Of a stretch of 14,816 nt of DNA, positions 14,175 through 14,816 are shown one piece after another (the stretch's first letter is position 1; each line of letters opens with the position of its first letter). The DNA is from Legionellaceae bacterium (lineage in GTDB: Bacteria > Pseudomonadota > Gammaproteobacteria > Legionellales > Legionellaceae). The stretch lies in contig CANNIJ010000032.1 of the NCBI GenBank assembly GCA_947505025.1, positions 1-14,816 of the forward strand, given 5' to 3'. The notes under the pieces are model-generated. The model ran no database searches. It worked only from the letters and a program-made list of their open reading frames with translations, and had not been told where the DNA came from. The position numbers were made by a program, and so were the translations under genes.

Positions 14175-14816
14175 ATGCCTAGCGATGCAATCCTAGCTAC
14201 AGCAGAAATATACAAATCATTGGTTTCTGAACAATTTGAGGTAATGGTAAGGAAACTTGTTGAAAGCAATGAACTAACAAATATCACAGGCCATAATAAG
14301 CAATACGCTGGCTTATTGGTATACATGAAAGAGATGGCCGAAACTAGTCTTAAAGAAATAGACAGCCCAGGGATATCAAATAAATTAGATGAGCTATTAA
14401 AAAAAATCAATATCTTACTTAATTTGCTTATTAATTTTAAATTCTTGGAAATTATTGGCATGACATCACAACTAAAGACCGTATTAGATGAATGCCTTGA
14501 GTTAATACAAGTTGAATCCAGCGGCCAGGGCTGCTTGAACCTGTATAAAACAGTCTATTTATTTGCGCATATGATAAAGCAAGCATCTTGGGCTAGGTTG
14601 TATAGCAATATAATAGAGCAGATACTCACTCTTAGCTCATCAAAAATCGCAAAGTTAGAGTCGCCCACTCCAGTTCCTGAAAGCCTTATTACGCGCACTC
14701 AGTCAGACGAAGACCATCATGATGAATACAATAGCATGATGCAATTGTGCGATAATTGGAAGAAGATTACAGATAAACAGAAAAGTGATGAACAGACAAT
14801 TACAAAACTCATGAAG
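14175..14816 (+). CDS. Unrecognised helix-rich protein, 3' end beyond the window
   Basis: An ATG at 14175 opens a frame with no stop to the window edge, giving 214 residues of an incomplete protein. I recognise no family. It looks almost entirely alpha-helical, with leucine/isoleucine-rich amphipathic stretches (about 72-90, KLDELLKKINILLNLLINF) and a charged segment near 178-188 (SDEDHHDEYN). Heptad-like spacing suggests coiled-coil or helical-bundle structure. No signal peptide is visible. The start lacks a clear Shine-Dalgarno sequence (GAGCAATTCATT precedes it), yet the long open frame on this AT-rich DNA supports coding. A 102-codon opposite-strand frame (14153-14461) is less convincing because it lies within this longer frame. 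The character fits the other lineage-specific proteins in the window, so an effector-like role is possible but unsupported. Confidence 0.65.
   Translation, partial: MPSDAILATAEIYKSLVSEQFEVMVRKLVESNELTNITGHNKQYAGLLVYMKEMAETSLKEIDSPGISNKLDELLKKINILLNLLINFKFLEIIGMTSQLKTVLDECLELIQVESSGQGCLNLYKTVYLFAHMIKQASWARLYSNIIEQILTLSSSKIAKLESPTPVPESLITRTQSDEDHHDEYNSMMQLCDNWKKITDKQKSDEQTITKLMK

Noticed and set aside
14153..14461. 102-codon minus-strand ORF
   Set aside because: It lies opposite the longer open plus-strand frame starting at 14175, and its Ser/Ile/Leu-rich composition looks like an antisense artefact.
1..14816. CRISPR array, insertion sequence or transposase
   Set aside because: I found no regularly spaced repeats, no transposase or integrase motifs and no terminal inverted repeats with target duplications.

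Overview
The window looks like chromosomal DNA of a moderately AT-rich gammaproteobacterium. The set of Coq7-type ubiquinone hydroxylase, caa3-type cytochrome c oxidase, tmRNA and several lineage-specific proteins resembling host-directed effectors suggests the Legionellales (Legionella/Coxiella/Berkiella-like). That placement is inferred from gene content only; no phylogeny was run.

Layout: 1-268 is mostly non-coding sequence downstream of ssrA. 269-681 (minus) is a complete tmRNA gene with a near-consensus sigma70 promoter. 754-2307 (minus) is an unrecognised multi-pass membrane protein. A divergent gap of about 200 bp leads to 2516-3886 (plus), an unusual protein with a divergent SET-domain signature. 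It converges with coq7 (3898-4539, minus, TTG start). A compact 89 bp divergent region, whose perfect palindrome carries back-to-back -10 boxes, separates coq7 from a cold-shock-domain gene (4629-4889). That gene is followed by moxR, a DUF58 gene, a DUF4381 gene and nnrD (4915-8160), all closely spaced or overlapping. The VWA-containing Bat proteins that usually continue this MoxR cluster are absent.

After a 161 bp gap with a long hairpin overlapping a good promoter comes the terminal oxidase operon (8322-14081): a secreted tetraheme cytochrome c, coxB with a fused cytochrome c domain, coxA, ctaG and coxC, with gaps or overlaps of 9 bp or less. These genes describe an electron path from the periplasmic multiheme cytochrome to the CuA/heme c subunit II and on to heme a and the heme a3-CuB centre of subunit I. 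CtaG serves CuB insertion. Coq7 makes the ubiquinone that feeds the same chain.

The window ends inside an open, helix-rich, unrecognised gene (14175 to the edge). The most unusual items are the SET-like protein, the tetraheme cytochrome with a predicted His replacement of an axial Met, the truncated MoxR cluster, the palindrome with divergent promoters, and the tmRNA tag ending in AIAA.
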